From Cupriavidus pauculus (GTDB lineage: Bacteria; Pseudomonadota; Gammaproteobacteria; Burkholderiales; Burkholderiaceae), in NCBI RefSeq assembly GCF_008801835.1, contig NZ_VZOW01000015.1:62001-126000 (forward strand): DNA of 64,000 nt, read 5' to 3'. Position 1 is the stretch's first letter. Each line of letters begins with the position of its first letter. Below, piece by piece: positions 1 to 8,926 of the stretch. Under the pieces are notes generated by a model that was not told where the DNA came from, ran no database searches, and saw only the letters and a list, made by a program, of their open reading frames with translations. A program made the position numbers and the translations under genes.

Positions 1-770
1 GCGGTCACCACATCCGGGTTGAAGAGCGTGACCGCGCTGCCCGGCGGGACGATCTGGTAAATGACCTCCTCGAACGAGGCAATAGGTGTGTCCTCGATGC
101 GGATCTGCTCGATGTCGTACTCACCCAAGCCGATACAGTGCAACTGGTGCAAGTACTGCTCGTTACTCTGGTATTCGCCATACGGCGTGGCAGCCAAATC
201 CGGATAGACCAAATGTCGTCCATAGATCACCGGAATCGGTTGGGCCAGTCGCGCATAGTTGCCCTGACCTTGGAGGCTGTAGGTGGGCGATGGTTGCGCC
301 AGACTCCCGCCCGCCCCGGCAAACGACGGCATGTTGGGCGTGGGCAGCGGCACCAAGGCACTGACCAGTGCAGAGCCCGCCGTCATGATGATGGCCGACC
401 CGACCGCTGTGGCCAGGTTGCCGCTAAAGCCCAAGCTCGCCCCCAAGGGGCCGCCATAGACGGTCGCGACCACCATCACCGCGATCATCAGAACCGTGCG
501 CAGCGGGTTCTTGCCACCGCCACCACCTCCCCCGCCCTGCGGCAGGGTGATGAAGAGCACCACGCCATCGATGGGTGTGACCGCCCAATCGGCACGCAGG
601 ACGGGGGTGCCATTCTTGATGCAGACAGTGGGTTGGTCGAATTCGGCAATACCCTGGTTGCCCAGCCACTGACGGATGGTCTGGCTCGGGTGGGCCACCA
701 TCACTTCGCGCTGGCTGGGCTGGAAGGGGTTGTGCAGCAGGACGACGGCACTTTGCTCGGCGTGAATCAC
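1..770 (-). CDS. Tail tip / host specificity protein (lambda J, TipJ-like), N-terminal part
   Basis: This open frame runs off the left edge, so about 256 N-terminal residues are visible. The GTG start overlaps the stop of the NlpC/P60 gene (shared GTGA). A run of eight glycines (about residues 79-86) is followed by a long hydrophobic stretch (about 90-142), then a VIYGRH block and a GLGEYDIEQIRIED block, which are typical of J/TipJ proteins that cap the tail tip and contact the receptor. Its place as the last gene after the K-like gene fits the lambda order. The receptor-binding C-terminus is outside the window. Confidence 0.85.
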   Translation of the reverse strand, partial: MIHAEQSAVVLLHNPFQPSQREVMVAHPSQTIRQWLGNQGIAEFDQPTVCIKNGTPVLRADWAVTPIDGVVLFITLPQGGGGGGGGKNPLRTVLMIAVMVVATVYGGPLGASLGFSGNLATAVGSAIIMTAGSALVSALVPLPTPNMPSFAGAGGSLAQPSPTYSLQGQGNYARLAQPIPVIYGRHLVYPDLAATPYGEYQSNEQYLHQLHCIGLGEYDIEQIRIEDTPIASFEEVIYQIVPPGSAVTLFNPDVVT

Positions 771-1183
771 GTGCTCTCCACAAATCGGTAATAGCCCTCG
801 ACCCGCCAGCCGTGCAGCAGGAGTTCGGGGGGCTTCTGGAACACGACACCGGCGTCCTTGACCGCGTGAAGCACGCCACCGCCGTCGACCGCCAGCCACA
901 CACCCACATGCACCGGGTGGCGGGACTGGCGCAGCAGCACAGCATCGCCTTCGGCGGGTTGCGCCACAGCCACCCAGCGCTGTCGCTCGGGATGGTCGCG
1001 GAAGGTGGTCATCACGGTGCGCAGGTCGTTGGCGTCCACCGGGATTTCGGACAGGTCTCGGCCAAAGTGCTCGCGCTGGATGGCGAGGAACAGGCCCCAG
1101 CAATCGAACGCGTTCGGGCCACGTGCACCGGCGTGCCAGGGCCGACCGATGAGATCGGCCGCCCAATGGGGTGTCGGGCTCAT
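767..1183 (-). CDS. NlpC/P60-family tail assembly protein (lambda K-like)
   Basis: 138 residues. The catalytic Cys lies in FDCWG (Cys28) and the His in PVHVGVW (His92), with a further polar His106, giving the Cys-His arrangement of NlpC/P60 peptidases. In siphophages this protein sits in the tail tip and is thought to cut peptidoglycan locally during DNA entry. It lies between the DUF1833-type gene and J, overlapping both by 4 bp, so the three genes are translationally coupled. Lambda K has an extra N-terminal JAB domain, which is absent here. Confidence 0.85.
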   Translation of the reverse strand: MSPTPHWAADLIGRPWHAGARGPNAFDCWGLFLAIQREHFGRDLSEIPVDANDLRTVMTTFRDHPERQRWVAVAQPAEGDAVLLRQSRHPVHVGVWLAVDGGGVLHAVKDAGVVFQKPPELLLHGWRVEGYYRFVEST

Positions 1184-1722
1184 CGGGTCAAGCCCGGGAA
1201 GGTCTTGGCGGTGTAGCTGATACCCGGAAATGCCTTGTTGCCCACATCCAGCATGCGCGCACGGCCTGTCACCCGAAAGATGTCAGCTTCGACTTCTGTG
1301 AGCACGAGGTGGATGGGTGGGTCCATCTGCGGGCCTTCCAGGTCGGTCGAGAGGTAAGGCCGGTAAGTCACCTCGATCACCGACTGCGATTCGGCGGCCG
1401 CATCCAGGTGGCGCACGATTTCGCGCGAGACGTTGTCGAGCGTCACGGTGATTTCCGGCACCGGTAGGGTGTCCACTGGCGGCAGATCCAGCTCAAACCC
1501 CATGGCCACGAACTGGACATGCTCTCCAGCTTGCAGCGGCGCTTGCAATTCCAGCCGGGCCCACAGATCACTGGTGTCGCGCACCACGCGAATGGCGACT
1601 GGCTGACCCGCCTCATCGACGAAGGCGGGATGGCGCAACTCCAGTGTGTGAAGGATGATCTGTTCAGAAGGGGCGCTGGCGTAGGCCTCCTTGATAGCCT
1701 CAGACAAAGCGGTATTCGGCAT
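1180..1722 (-). CDS. Minor tail protein, DUF1833-like (L position)
   Basis: 180 residues, beginning MPNTALSEAIKEAYASAP, with no membrane segment. DUF1833 proteins commonly occupy the slot before the NlpC/P60 gene in betaproteobacterial lambdoid phages and are minor tail or tail-tip components. The assignment rests on overall resemblance and on position. The stop overlaps the next start by 4 bp. The start lies only 8 bp past the stop of the first RCC1 gene, so it belongs to the same late operon. Confidence 0.7.
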   Translation of the reverse strand: MPNTALSEAIKEAYASAPSEQIILHTLELRHPAFVDEAGQPVAIRVVRDTSDLWARLELQAPLQAGEHVQFVAMGFELDLPPVDTLPVPEITVTLDNVSREIVRHLDAAAESQSVIEVTYRPYLSTDLEGPQMDPPIHLVLTEVEADIFRVTGRARMLDVGNKAFPGISYTAKTFPGLTR

Positions 1723-1730
1723 GGCACCTC

Positions 1731-3377
1731 CTACAGAATGACGGGGTAAGGCACATAGCTGGTTTCGCTGTCGTCTTCGGGCAACTGCGCCTCCCCGGCA
1801 TAGCCGCTGGCCAGCACCTGACCGTCGTCGAGCAGAAACACCAGGCCCTGCTCGGAGCTCGACCCATAGGACGAGAGATCAACCACACGGCGCTGCGCAA
1901 TGCGCACCAGTTCCACACTGCTGCGGTTGGTGGCGTCGCCCAGTCCGAGTGCCCCGTTGCCGTTGTAGCCCCAGGCGTAGACCGTGCCGTTTTCCAGTAA
2001 GGCAGCACCATAGTTGTAGGAACCGGTGCCACCGTGCACGGCTTTCACCACGGTATTGCCCACCGGCACTTGCACGAAGTTGCCGCTGTTGCTGCCGTTG
2101 GCATTGCCCCAGTACGCACCCGCGCCACAGGCCCACAGGGTTTTGTCGGCTTTCTTGAGAAAGGTCAGCGGGTAGTCGTAGCTGCCGGCGTAGACATCAG
2201 CCACATTGGTCGCCACCTGCACCGGGGTGAACTGATTGGCGAGGTTGCCGTTGCCCAGTTGCCCGTAGTCGTTGGTGCCCCAGGCGTGTAATGCGCCGGT
2301 GCTGTCCAGCGCAAAAGCATGGACGTAGCCGCCAAAGACCTTGACGAGGTTTTTACCGGCGAGGCTGCCACCAGCACGCGGCATGGCGACGTTGGCCTGG
2401 TTGGTGGTGCCGTCGCCCAACTGGCCGTTGGCGTTGTAACCCCACGAGTACAGGGTGCCGTCGTTTTTGACGGCGTAGTAAGCCGTATAGCGCTCACGCC
2501 CGGCAGCGATCTGGGTGATGCCTGAGAGCACCGGCAACTGCACGAAGTTGTTGCGCTGGGTCACATCACCCAAGCCCAGCTGGCCATGGGCGTTGTAGCC
2601 GCAGGCGTGCACGGTGCCATCGCTGCACAGCACCAGGGTGCTGTTGAATCCCTCGACGCCGCAGTTTTGTGCCAGCTGCACCACGGTTTTGCCGGCGATC
2701 GAGTTACTGGCATTGGCGCTCATGTTGTACGGCACCGGTTGGTTGGCCGTGTTGCCGGTACCGAGCTGGCCATAGCCATTGAACCCCCAGCCCCAGAGCT
2801 GACCGTTCTTGTCGATGCAGTAGCCATTGGTGTCGTGGCTGTAATAGAGCTTGTCTGCCCCTGGGAAGCCCGGCGGAAACGCCGTGCGTGCCGGGTAGGA
2901 GCGCGCGAAAGTGGTGCCGTCCCCCAGCTTGAAGTTGACGTTGCGCCCCCAGGCGCGAATGCTGCCATCGGTCATGATGAGGCCGAACTGGCGGTAGCTG
3001 TTGGGTTGCGTGTTACTGGCGTTTTCTGGCAATTTCAGCGCCTTGGTTCCGGAACGCACGTCGGGTGTCGCCCAGACCGGCACACCCTGCGCGCCGATGG
3101 TGAGCACCTGACCGGATTGACCCACGGGCAAGGCGACCAGCTGGTTGCCATCGAAGTAGATAACTTCCCCCGGCAGGCTCGAGACCCCTTGCGTGCCTTG
3201 TGCAAAAAGATCCCATGCCGGGGAATTGGCATGCGGCGCCACGCCCGTGGTGACGTCCGCGAGACACACAAAGCTATCGCCGTGGTGGCCGACCACGTCC
3301 TGGCGGGCATAGGTGGCGCTGGCGTCATACGCGCCGCGCCAGGTAAAGGCAATCTTGCCCAGAGAAACGGTTCCCAT
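1731..3377 (-). CDS. Tail protein with an RCC1-type beta-propeller (copy 1)
   Basis: 548 residues. The N-terminus (about 1-60) is a small WRG-Y-x(4-6)-Y-x3-DVV domain resembling a CBM5/12-like carbohydrate-binding module. The rest holds about eight RCC1-like blades with the signature DGT-x-WGxNxxGQLGxG (for example WGFNGYGQLG, WGYNANGQLG, WGTNDYGQLG, WGYNGNGALG). RCC1 repeats form a seven-bladed propeller in eukaryotic RCC1; here they probably form a receptor-binding or tail-decoration head. AAGGA lies 7 bases before the ATG. It is clearly paralogous to the gene upstream. Function is inferred from position in the tail-tip module. Confidence 0.8.
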   Translation of the reverse strand: MGTVSLGKIAFTWRGAYDASATYARQDVVGHHGDSFVCLADVTTGVAPHANSPAWDLFAQGTQGVSSLPGEVIYFDGNQLVALPVGQSGQVLTIGAQGVPVWATPDVRSGTKALKLPENASNTQPNSYRQFGLIMTDGSIRAWGRNVNFKLGDGTTFARSYPARTAFPPGFPGADKLYYSHDTNGYCIDKNGQLWGWGFNGYGQLGTGNTANQPVPYNMSANASNSIAGKTVVQLAQNCGVEGFNSTLVLCSDGTVHACGYNAHGQLGLGDVTQRNNFVQLPVLSGITQIAAGRERYTAYYAVKNDGTLYSWGYNANGQLGDGTTNQANVAMPRAGGSLAGKNLVKVFGGYVHAFALDSTGALHAWGTNDYGQLGNGNLANQFTPVQVATNVADVYAGSYDYPLTFLKKADKTLWACGAGAYWGNANGSNSGNFVQVPVGNTVVKAVHGGTGSYNYGAALLENGTVYAWGYNGNGALGLGDATNRSSVELVRIAQRRVVDLSSYGSSSEQGLVFLLDDGQVLASGYAGEAQLPEDDSETSYVPYPVIL

Positions 3378-3416
3378 GAACAGTCCTTGAAGAGTGGAGA
3401 TTGAAATCGGTGGGAT

Positions 3417-5093
3417 TCAGAACAGGATGGGCGACGGCGCGAAGCGATGGTCGCTGTCGTCATCGCCCGTTTGTGCATGGCTGCCGTTGCCAGTGCTCAT
3501 CACCTGACCATCGACCGTGAGGAAGTGGTAGGCGCCGTTGTGGTACTCGCCACCCTCGCCGCAGCCCATCGCCCCGGAGCGGGAGAAGTCGACGATGGGC
3601 CGGTCGATGAGCACGAAGCGGGAGGGGGCGTTGGAGGTGTCGGCATACCCGTGGCCGCACTGCCCGGCCGCCCCCATGCCCCAGCCCACGGCCTTGCCGT
3701 CAGATCGGAGCGCCATGGCCGACGACCCGTAGCTGCTGCCGTACAGGCGCAGCTTGGTGACTTGGGTGAGGAAGTCGCCACCGATGGTGGCCCAGGTGGT
3801 GCGGTCACTGCCGCCGCCGATGCTGTAGCCGTTGTACCCGGTGTGGCGCACCGTGCCGTCTTGCATGAGCGCAAGCGTCCTGCCATAACCGCCGGAGATG
3901 GCGTAGGCGTCGGTCACGCCGTCGAGCACCTTGTACGGAAACAGCGCGTGTCCGGTCCAGATATCGCCGGTGAAACCCGTGCCCCAGCTGCCCCCGATCT
4001 GACCGCTGTCATGGCCCCAGCGGTAGAGCGATCCGTCTTCGAGCACCACGCCGTAGGCGCGGTAGTACTGGGCGCCCGCCACCCAATGCCCGTCGGACTC
4101 GGAGCAGAAGACTTTTTTGACGCGCTTGTCGCTGCCCCAAGGCATGAGCAGGCGGTGGGTGAATTGGTCGCTGCCAAAGCCACAGGCGTTGGCTTCACCG
4201 GCCACCCACAACCGGCCCCGGGTGTCCACCAGGTAGCTCGCGGCATGAAAGCCGCCCGACAGAAAGACCTCGCGGATCGGGGTGTCGAGCGTGAAGGGCA
4301 CGAGCGTGGGCGTGGGGACGGTGGTGCTGTGCCCCAGCCCGAGGCTGCCATAGCGGTTGTTGCCCCAGACATAGACGCGGCCGGCGTCATCCAGGCAAGC
4401 GAACATGCGATAGCCGTACCAGTCGTGACCGGTGAAGACCCGCTTGACCACGGCAGCGGCTGGCAACTGGCCCACCCCATTGACGCGTCGAGGCACCGGA
4501 TTGGCGGTGGCCGTGGGCGAGCCCCCGTCGCTGTTGGCCCCGGCGTGCCACAAGCCGCCACTGGCATCGATGAAGAAGGTCTCGTCCCACATGCAGGTGA
4601 TGGACGTGATGCGGGGCGTGCCAGGTGGAAAGGCCACCCGCGCCGGGAATGTGCGGCCAATGTCGCCGGTGCTACCCGTCCCCTGCTGGCCAGCAAGCGC
4701 CCGTCCCCAGGCACGCACCGAGCCGTCGTTCATGAGCGCGGCCATGAAGAAGTTGGCGCTGTGGTAGTCGGCCGCCGCGCGGTCGGTGTTCATCAGCGCC
4801 GTGGCCACCGTGCCGTTGCGATCGGCCATGAAGCGGAATTCCACACCGTCCACCCCATTGGCGCCATTCGCGTGGAGCACCATGCTGCCGATGCCACCCA
4901 CCGACACCCCGCCGGTGAGCAAGTGGCCTTTGAGCGTTGCATCCTGCTGGCCCAGCGCAAAGGGCTGTGGCTGACCGTGGCGGATCACCCAGGCACCGCC
5001 TTCCTTGAAGACCACATCCCCATCGCGATAGCCCAGGTAAGGCGAGTAGAGGCCACGCCAGCGGTAGCCCAGCGCCGATATATCCAGGTTCAC
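3417..5093 (-). CDS. Tail protein with an RCC1-type beta-propeller (copy 2)
   Basis: 558 residues, starting at a GTG that overlaps the stop of the upstream gene. It has the same architecture as the neighbouring copy: an N-terminal WRG-Y domain (about 8-45), then about eight degenerate RCC1 blades (AWGRALAGQQG, VWGNNRYGSLGLG, GWGMGAAGQCG) and the same ending, DGQV...DDDS...P. Sequence divergence from copy 1 is large, so the duplication is old or the two came from different phages. Glycine- and tryptophan-rich blades and lack of any signal peptide fit a structural virion protein. No enzymatic motif is seen. Confidence 0.78.
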   Translation of the reverse strand: MNLDISALGYRWRGLYSPYLGYRDGDVVFKEGGAWVIRHGQPQPFALGQQDATLKGHLLTGGVSVGGIGSMVLHANGANGVDGVEFRFMADRNGTVATALMNTDRAAADYHSANFFMAALMNDGSVRAWGRALAGQQGTGSTGDIGRTFPARVAFPPGTPRITSITCMWDETFFIDASGGLWHAGANSDGGSPTATANPVPRRVNGVGQLPAAAVVKRVFTGHDWYGYRMFACLDDAGRVYVWGNNRYGSLGLGHSTTVPTPTLVPFTLDTPIREVFLSGGFHAASYLVDTRGRLWVAGEANACGFGSDQFTHRLLMPWGSDKRVKKVFCSESDGHWVAGAQYYRAYGVVLEDGSLYRWGHDSGQIGGSWGTGFTGDIWTGHALFPYKVLDGVTDAYAISGGYGRTLALMQDGTVRHTGYNGYSIGGGSDRTTWATIGGDFLTQVTKLRLYGSSYGSSAMALRSDGKAVGWGMGAAGQCGHGYADTSNAPSRFVLIDRPIVDFSRSGAMGCGEGGEYHNGAYHFLTVDGQVMSTGNGSHAQTGDDDSDHRFAPSPILF

Positions 5094-5728
5094 AGTTGCA
5101 CCTCCAGGGCGTTTTGATGGAGGGCAAAGGTCACCCCTTCGGCCAGGGTCCAGGCCAGGAAGTCTTGCGCATTGAAGTTGGCATCCCGCCCCTCGGTCAG
5201 CAGCAACTCCGATCCGTCGCTGGAAAGCGCGAACCCATAGAAGCGAGGCAAAGCCGCGGTGTGGACCAGCTCGTAGCCGGATTCATCGACCTTGACCTTC
5301 AGCAGCATCCCGCGTGCGCCAATCAAGGAGTCCGGCAGTCCCACTGCGAGCAGTCGGGCGATGACCTGCTGCAGCACGGCTTCAGCGTCCACCAGGATCT
5401 GGTTGCCGCTGGACTGCACCTGGTTGAGCACGGCAGTGGTGTCCGCCACGCCTTGGTCGGCCGAGGCTTGGGCACGGTCGGCTTCGCTGGCGGCGAGTTC
5501 GGCCGAGGTGAGCGCGTCTTGCGCGGCGGCCTGGCTCTGGGCCAGCAGGCCGTCGGCGGCCAGGTTGATGCGGGCATCGGCGTCCGCCAGCAGCTTGGCC
5601 ACGGTGGCGACCGCACCACCCTGGGTGGTCACGGTCTGCGCGGCGGTGCCGTGCACGATGGTGTGCAACAAGGCACTGTCGGCCGTGACCTGCGCGACCG
5701 CTTGATGCAAATCGGTTTGCAGACTCAT
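5090..5728 (-). CDS. Tail-tip associated alpha-helical protein
   Basis: 212 residues from the ATG of MSLQTDLHQAV. This start has GGAA 8 bases upstream and lies after the stop of the preceding gene, whereas a longer reading would overlap that gene. Residues about 15-120 are Ala/Gln/Glu-rich and predicted by eye to be helical (AELAASEADRAQASADQG), as in collar or fibre-stem segments. The C-terminus is a compact beta-like region. I do not recognise a family. It probably carries or connects the RCC1 proteins, since their genes follow with a 4-base overlap. Confidence 0.65.
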   Translation of the reverse strand: MSLQTDLHQAVAQVTADSALLHTIVHGTAAQTVTTQGGAVATVAKLLADADARINLAADGLLAQSQAAAQDALTSAELAASEADRAQASADQGVADTTAVLNQVQSSGNQILVDAEAVLQQVIARLLAVGLPDSLIGARGMLLKVKVDESGYELVHTAALPRFYGFALSSDGSELLLTEGRDANFNAQDFLAWTLAEGVTFALHQNALEVQL

Positions 5729-5772
5729 AGAAGTTGTTCCGTGTATGCGATGAATGGATGAATCAGGTGTTG

Positions 5773-6252
5773 CTAGGCCGGCCACCGAACCGGCAAGGTG
5801 ACGTGCACCAGTTGGTGCAGCTCGCTGCCCATGGCAAAGAGGTCGTCGGCGGAGAGCTCCAGCATCAGGTTGAGCGCACCTTCATCGAGCGTCGGCCGCT
5901 CGCGGATTTCCAGCTCGCCCTTGACGTCCCAGCGCCGGGCCGAACGCAGCTGGGCTTCGAACTGGCGGGTGAAACGGGCTTCGTGCGGCAAGAGGCCCAG
6001 GCCGCCGAGCAAGGTGATTTCGAACCACTGCCCACCCTCATCGGCGTGGTACTTGTACCAAGCCTCGAACAGGGCAAACTCGAATTCGCTGAACAGCCAG
6101 CGCACGGTGATGCGCGTGGGCGTTTGCCGAAAGCGACGTCGCTGGCGCGCCGGGCCCGATTCCATGTCGGTGCGCAGCACGGCTTCTTGCGGCGTGAGGC
6201 CATAGCCTTCGACCGAGGGCAGCGGCAGCGTTGTGGGCCAGGTGATGTTCAT
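5773..6252 (-). CDS. Minor tail protein (M-like position)
   Basis: 159 residues, beginning MNITWPTTLPLPSVEGYG. The pattern resembles a widespread siphophage minor tail family found directly after the tape measure gene. The body contains FALFEAWYKYHADEGG. The spacing of 10 bp from the tape measure stop fits one transcript. By analogy with lambda M it would sit at the distal end of the tail. The exact family is not certain. Confidence 0.65.
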   Translation of the reverse strand: MNITWPTTLPLPSVEGYGLTPQEAVLRTDMESGPARQRRRFRQTPTRITVRWLFSEFEFALFEAWYKYHADEGGQWFEITLLGGLGLLPHEARFTRQFEAQLRSARRWDVKGELEIRERPTLDEGALNLMLELSADDLFAMGSELHQLVHVTLPVRWPA

Positions 6253-6262
6253 CTACACCTCC

Positions 6263-8890
6263 TCATCGCATGGCTCCGGCTGCAGGATTGAGTCCGTAGC
6301 GACGCTCCAGCGTAGGCGCCAGGCCGGAACCCTGCGAGATCGACCGGGCCATGCGCGCTTCCATCTGTTCTACGATGACATCGAGCCGCGTGCTGCCATC
6401 GGGCTGCTGTTGCTGCTCGACGCGGGTTTCAACCCCACTGGCGCGGTTGATCACATTCACTTCCACATTCACCTGGGGTTTGGTGGCGCCTGCACCACCC
6501 AGTGCCCGCAATTGCCCCGGCGTAAAGACGGCCTCCCCCTGTCGGGCGATGATCGGCACTTCACCCGACACCAGGCCGCCGGTGTGGAAACGGCGCGCAC
6601 CGGCGAACAGGGTGGCACTCACCTGACGCGATGGCAGGCCATCGGCACCCAAGAGCCCCCCGCTGTGCGCGATATTGGCGTTCACGCCCATCAGGTCACC
6701 CGAGCCCAGAGGCAATGCCGCACCGGCCGCCGGCGCAAACAGGCTCATCGCAAAGTTCGCCAACGGCAAGGTGATGGCACGCTGGATCTGGATGCGGATC
6801 AGGTCACTGATGATGGAGTTGGCCAGGCTGTTGAAGTCCAGCTTGCCGGTCGTCACAAACTGGGTGAGTGCGTCTTCCATGGACTTGAACGCACCGGTCA
6901 CGGCGCGTTCGGCCTGCTTGGCGGCATTCGTCGCATCTTCGATATAGGTACGCAAGGCCGCCTTGGCACCAAACTCGGTGCTGCGCTGGTACTCGGCGTT
7001 GGCCCGAATCAGGCTCTCCACAATGGGCAGCTGACGCGCCAGGGCGTCGTTGATGGCCTCGATGGTCTGGGCACGCAGATCGGCGTCCTGGATCTGGCTG
7101 GCTTCCTTGCGCGCGGCAGTCGCAGACTTTTCGAGTTCGGTGCGGGCTTGCAGGACGGCACGTTCGCTCGCCGACAGATCCAGCATCTCGCGCTGCAGCT
7201 GCAAGGCCTCAATGCGCTGACGGTTGCCGCCGATCAGCCCTTCGGTGATCTTGCGGGCGGCCGCTTCTTCTTTTTCGTAAGCATCGAAGGCCTGGTTGGC
7301 GGCTTTCTGCCGTTCAATGGCTTCGAGCACCTGGATGTACTGCTCGGCTTGCGCCGCCACCCCCTGGTAGCCCTTGGCCTCGATCTGCAAGGCACGCGCA
7401 CGCAGCTCGGCCGCTTCGCCTTCCTGGGTGCGCAAGAGCCGGGTGCGCAGCTGGTTGAGGAAGGCTTCGCCCTCATCGGGCTTGGCGGAAGCGTTCGGCC
7501 TGGCAAAGGCGCTGAAGTCCAGATTAGCCGGTGGCCGGGGCGCTCGGGGAACGGTCGGCAGGAAGCGGTCGTAGATGGCCTGAACTTCCCGGGCCTGCGC
7601 TTCGGTGTCGAGCACAAAGCGCTGGCCCATGACGCGCACCGTGCGGCGCTGCTCGTCGAAGAAGCGGGCCACGCGATCGGTATAGCCCGGGTTCTGGTTG
7701 ATGTTGAATAGCCGGTCATTGGCGGCACGCACATAGTCGTCGCGTGCCGTTTGCAGTTTGGCGATTTCGGCATCGATCGCCTGTGCATCGAACCCATAGT
7801 TCTTGTAGAAGGTCAGCAGTTCGGTCCTGAACCAGGTCTCGATGTCCTTGCCCACCACCGACAGGCTGTCAAAGGGCTGGGCGATCACGCGCTTCAAGAG
7901 CACTGCCGACTCGGCGATGAAGGCCAGGCCCGAGGCGACGGATTCCAGAAACGCCAGCGTGGCCTCCCGGTTAGACGTGATGCGCTGTAGCTCATTGCTG
8001 AAGCTGCCGGTCTCGGTTTGCGCCAGGACCACCTGCTCGGTGAAGTCGGCCAGCACCGGAATGACGGCCGCGCCGATCTGGCGCTGCACGCCCTCGAAGA
8101 TGGCCGACAGGCGCGTGAGGTTGTCGTTGAAGACTTCCGACGCACGCGCCACGTCTTCGGACATCACCAGGCCCAGGCGCTGCGCTTCTTCCATCAGCGC
8201 GGTAATGCCCTCTCGCCCCTGGTTGAGGAAGGGGATCAGGTTGAGCCCCTCACGGCCAAAGAGCTTGATGGCCAAGGCCGCCTTGTCCGCGCCGTCGGGC
8301 ATATCGGCGAACTTCTCGGCCAGATCCAGCAAGACCTGCTCGGTTGGCCGGATCTGTCCATGGGCGTCAGTGGCCGCCACCCCCAGCGCCTGTAAGGCCT
8401 TGCTGCCTTCGGCGCCCTCGAAGCGACTGTCAAACAACGCGACAGACAGGCGCTGCAGCCCCTTGGTCAGTCCTTCGGTGCTGACATCCGAGAGCTTGGC
8501 CGCATAGTCGAGCGCGGTGAGCGCTTCAACCGAGACACCGGTCTTTTGCGAGAGCTTGAAGAACTCATCACCAACCCGAGCCACCGGCATGACCAAGGCG
8601 GTGATGCCCACGCCCAAGGCGGCAATGCTGGCGCCGGCGATCAGACCGGCGGGGCCGAGTTTGCCCAGGACCGATCCGAGCACGCCGAGCCGGTCGGTGG
8701 CGGCCTGCAGTTGGAACTTGGCATCGTTGGCGGCACTGGACAGCAGTTTCAGGCCCCCAGACGCTGGCGTGGCCGCCGCCTCGATTTTTTTGAGCGAGCG
8801 CTCCCCCTTTTCACCAATCTCGGACAGTTCGGCTTTGACCTTGCCGCCGTCGACCACGGACAGGCGGATGGAGAGGTTGCGTTCGGCCAT
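6263..8890 (-). CDS. Tail tape measure protein (lambda-like)
   Basis: 875 residues, the longest gene of the tail operon and placed directly after the G/GT pair, as expected. It is mostly helical and Ala/Gln/Glu-rich, with a hydrophobic segment near residues 82-103 (LIAGASIAALGVGITALV) and a glycine-rich C-terminal part that resembles the lambda tape-measure C-terminal domain. It sets tail length and is released during DNA injection. At about 875 residues it predicts a tail of roughly 130 nm, using the usual 0.15 nm per residue. Confidence 0.9.
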   Translation of the reverse strand: MAERNLSIRLSVVDGGKVKAELSEIGEKGERSLKKIEAAATPASGGLKLLSSAANDAKFQLQAATDRLGVLGSVLGKLGPAGLIAGASIAALGVGITALVMPVARVGDEFFKLSQKTGVSVEALTALDYAAKLSDVSTEGLTKGLQRLSVALFDSRFEGAEGSKALQALGVAATDAHGQIRPTEQVLLDLAEKFADMPDGADKAALAIKLFGREGLNLIPFLNQGREGITALMEEAQRLGLVMSEDVARASEVFNDNLTRLSAIFEGVQRQIGAAVIPVLADFTEQVVLAQTETGSFSNELQRITSNREATLAFLESVASGLAFIAESAVLLKRVIAQPFDSLSVVGKDIETWFRTELLTFYKNYGFDAQAIDAEIAKLQTARDDYVRAANDRLFNINQNPGYTDRVARFFDEQRRTVRVMGQRFVLDTEAQAREVQAIYDRFLPTVPRAPRPPANLDFSAFARPNASAKPDEGEAFLNQLRTRLLRTQEGEAAELRARALQIEAKGYQGVAAQAEQYIQVLEAIERQKAANQAFDAYEKEEAAARKITEGLIGGNRQRIEALQLQREMLDLSASERAVLQARTELEKSATAARKEASQIQDADLRAQTIEAINDALARQLPIVESLIRANAEYQRSTEFGAKAALRTYIEDATNAAKQAERAVTGAFKSMEDALTQFVTTGKLDFNSLANSIISDLIRIQIQRAITLPLANFAMSLFAPAAGAALPLGSGDLMGVNANIAHSGGLLGADGLPSRQVSATLFAGARRFHTGGLVSGEVPIIARQGEAVFTPGQLRALGGAGATKPQVNVEVNVINRASGVETRVEQQQQPDGSTRLDVIVEQMEARMARSISQGSGLAPTLERRYGLNPAAGAMR

Positions 8891-8926
8891 GGGAAGAAGA
8901 AATCCGATATCGGGTGAATCGTGGGT

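Noticed and set aside
2586-5117. Long plus-strand open frames opposite the two RCC1 genes (272 and 556 codons)
   Set aside because: They are antisense to clear repeat proteins in high-GC DNA, are Ala/Val/His/Gly-rich, and have no family signature.
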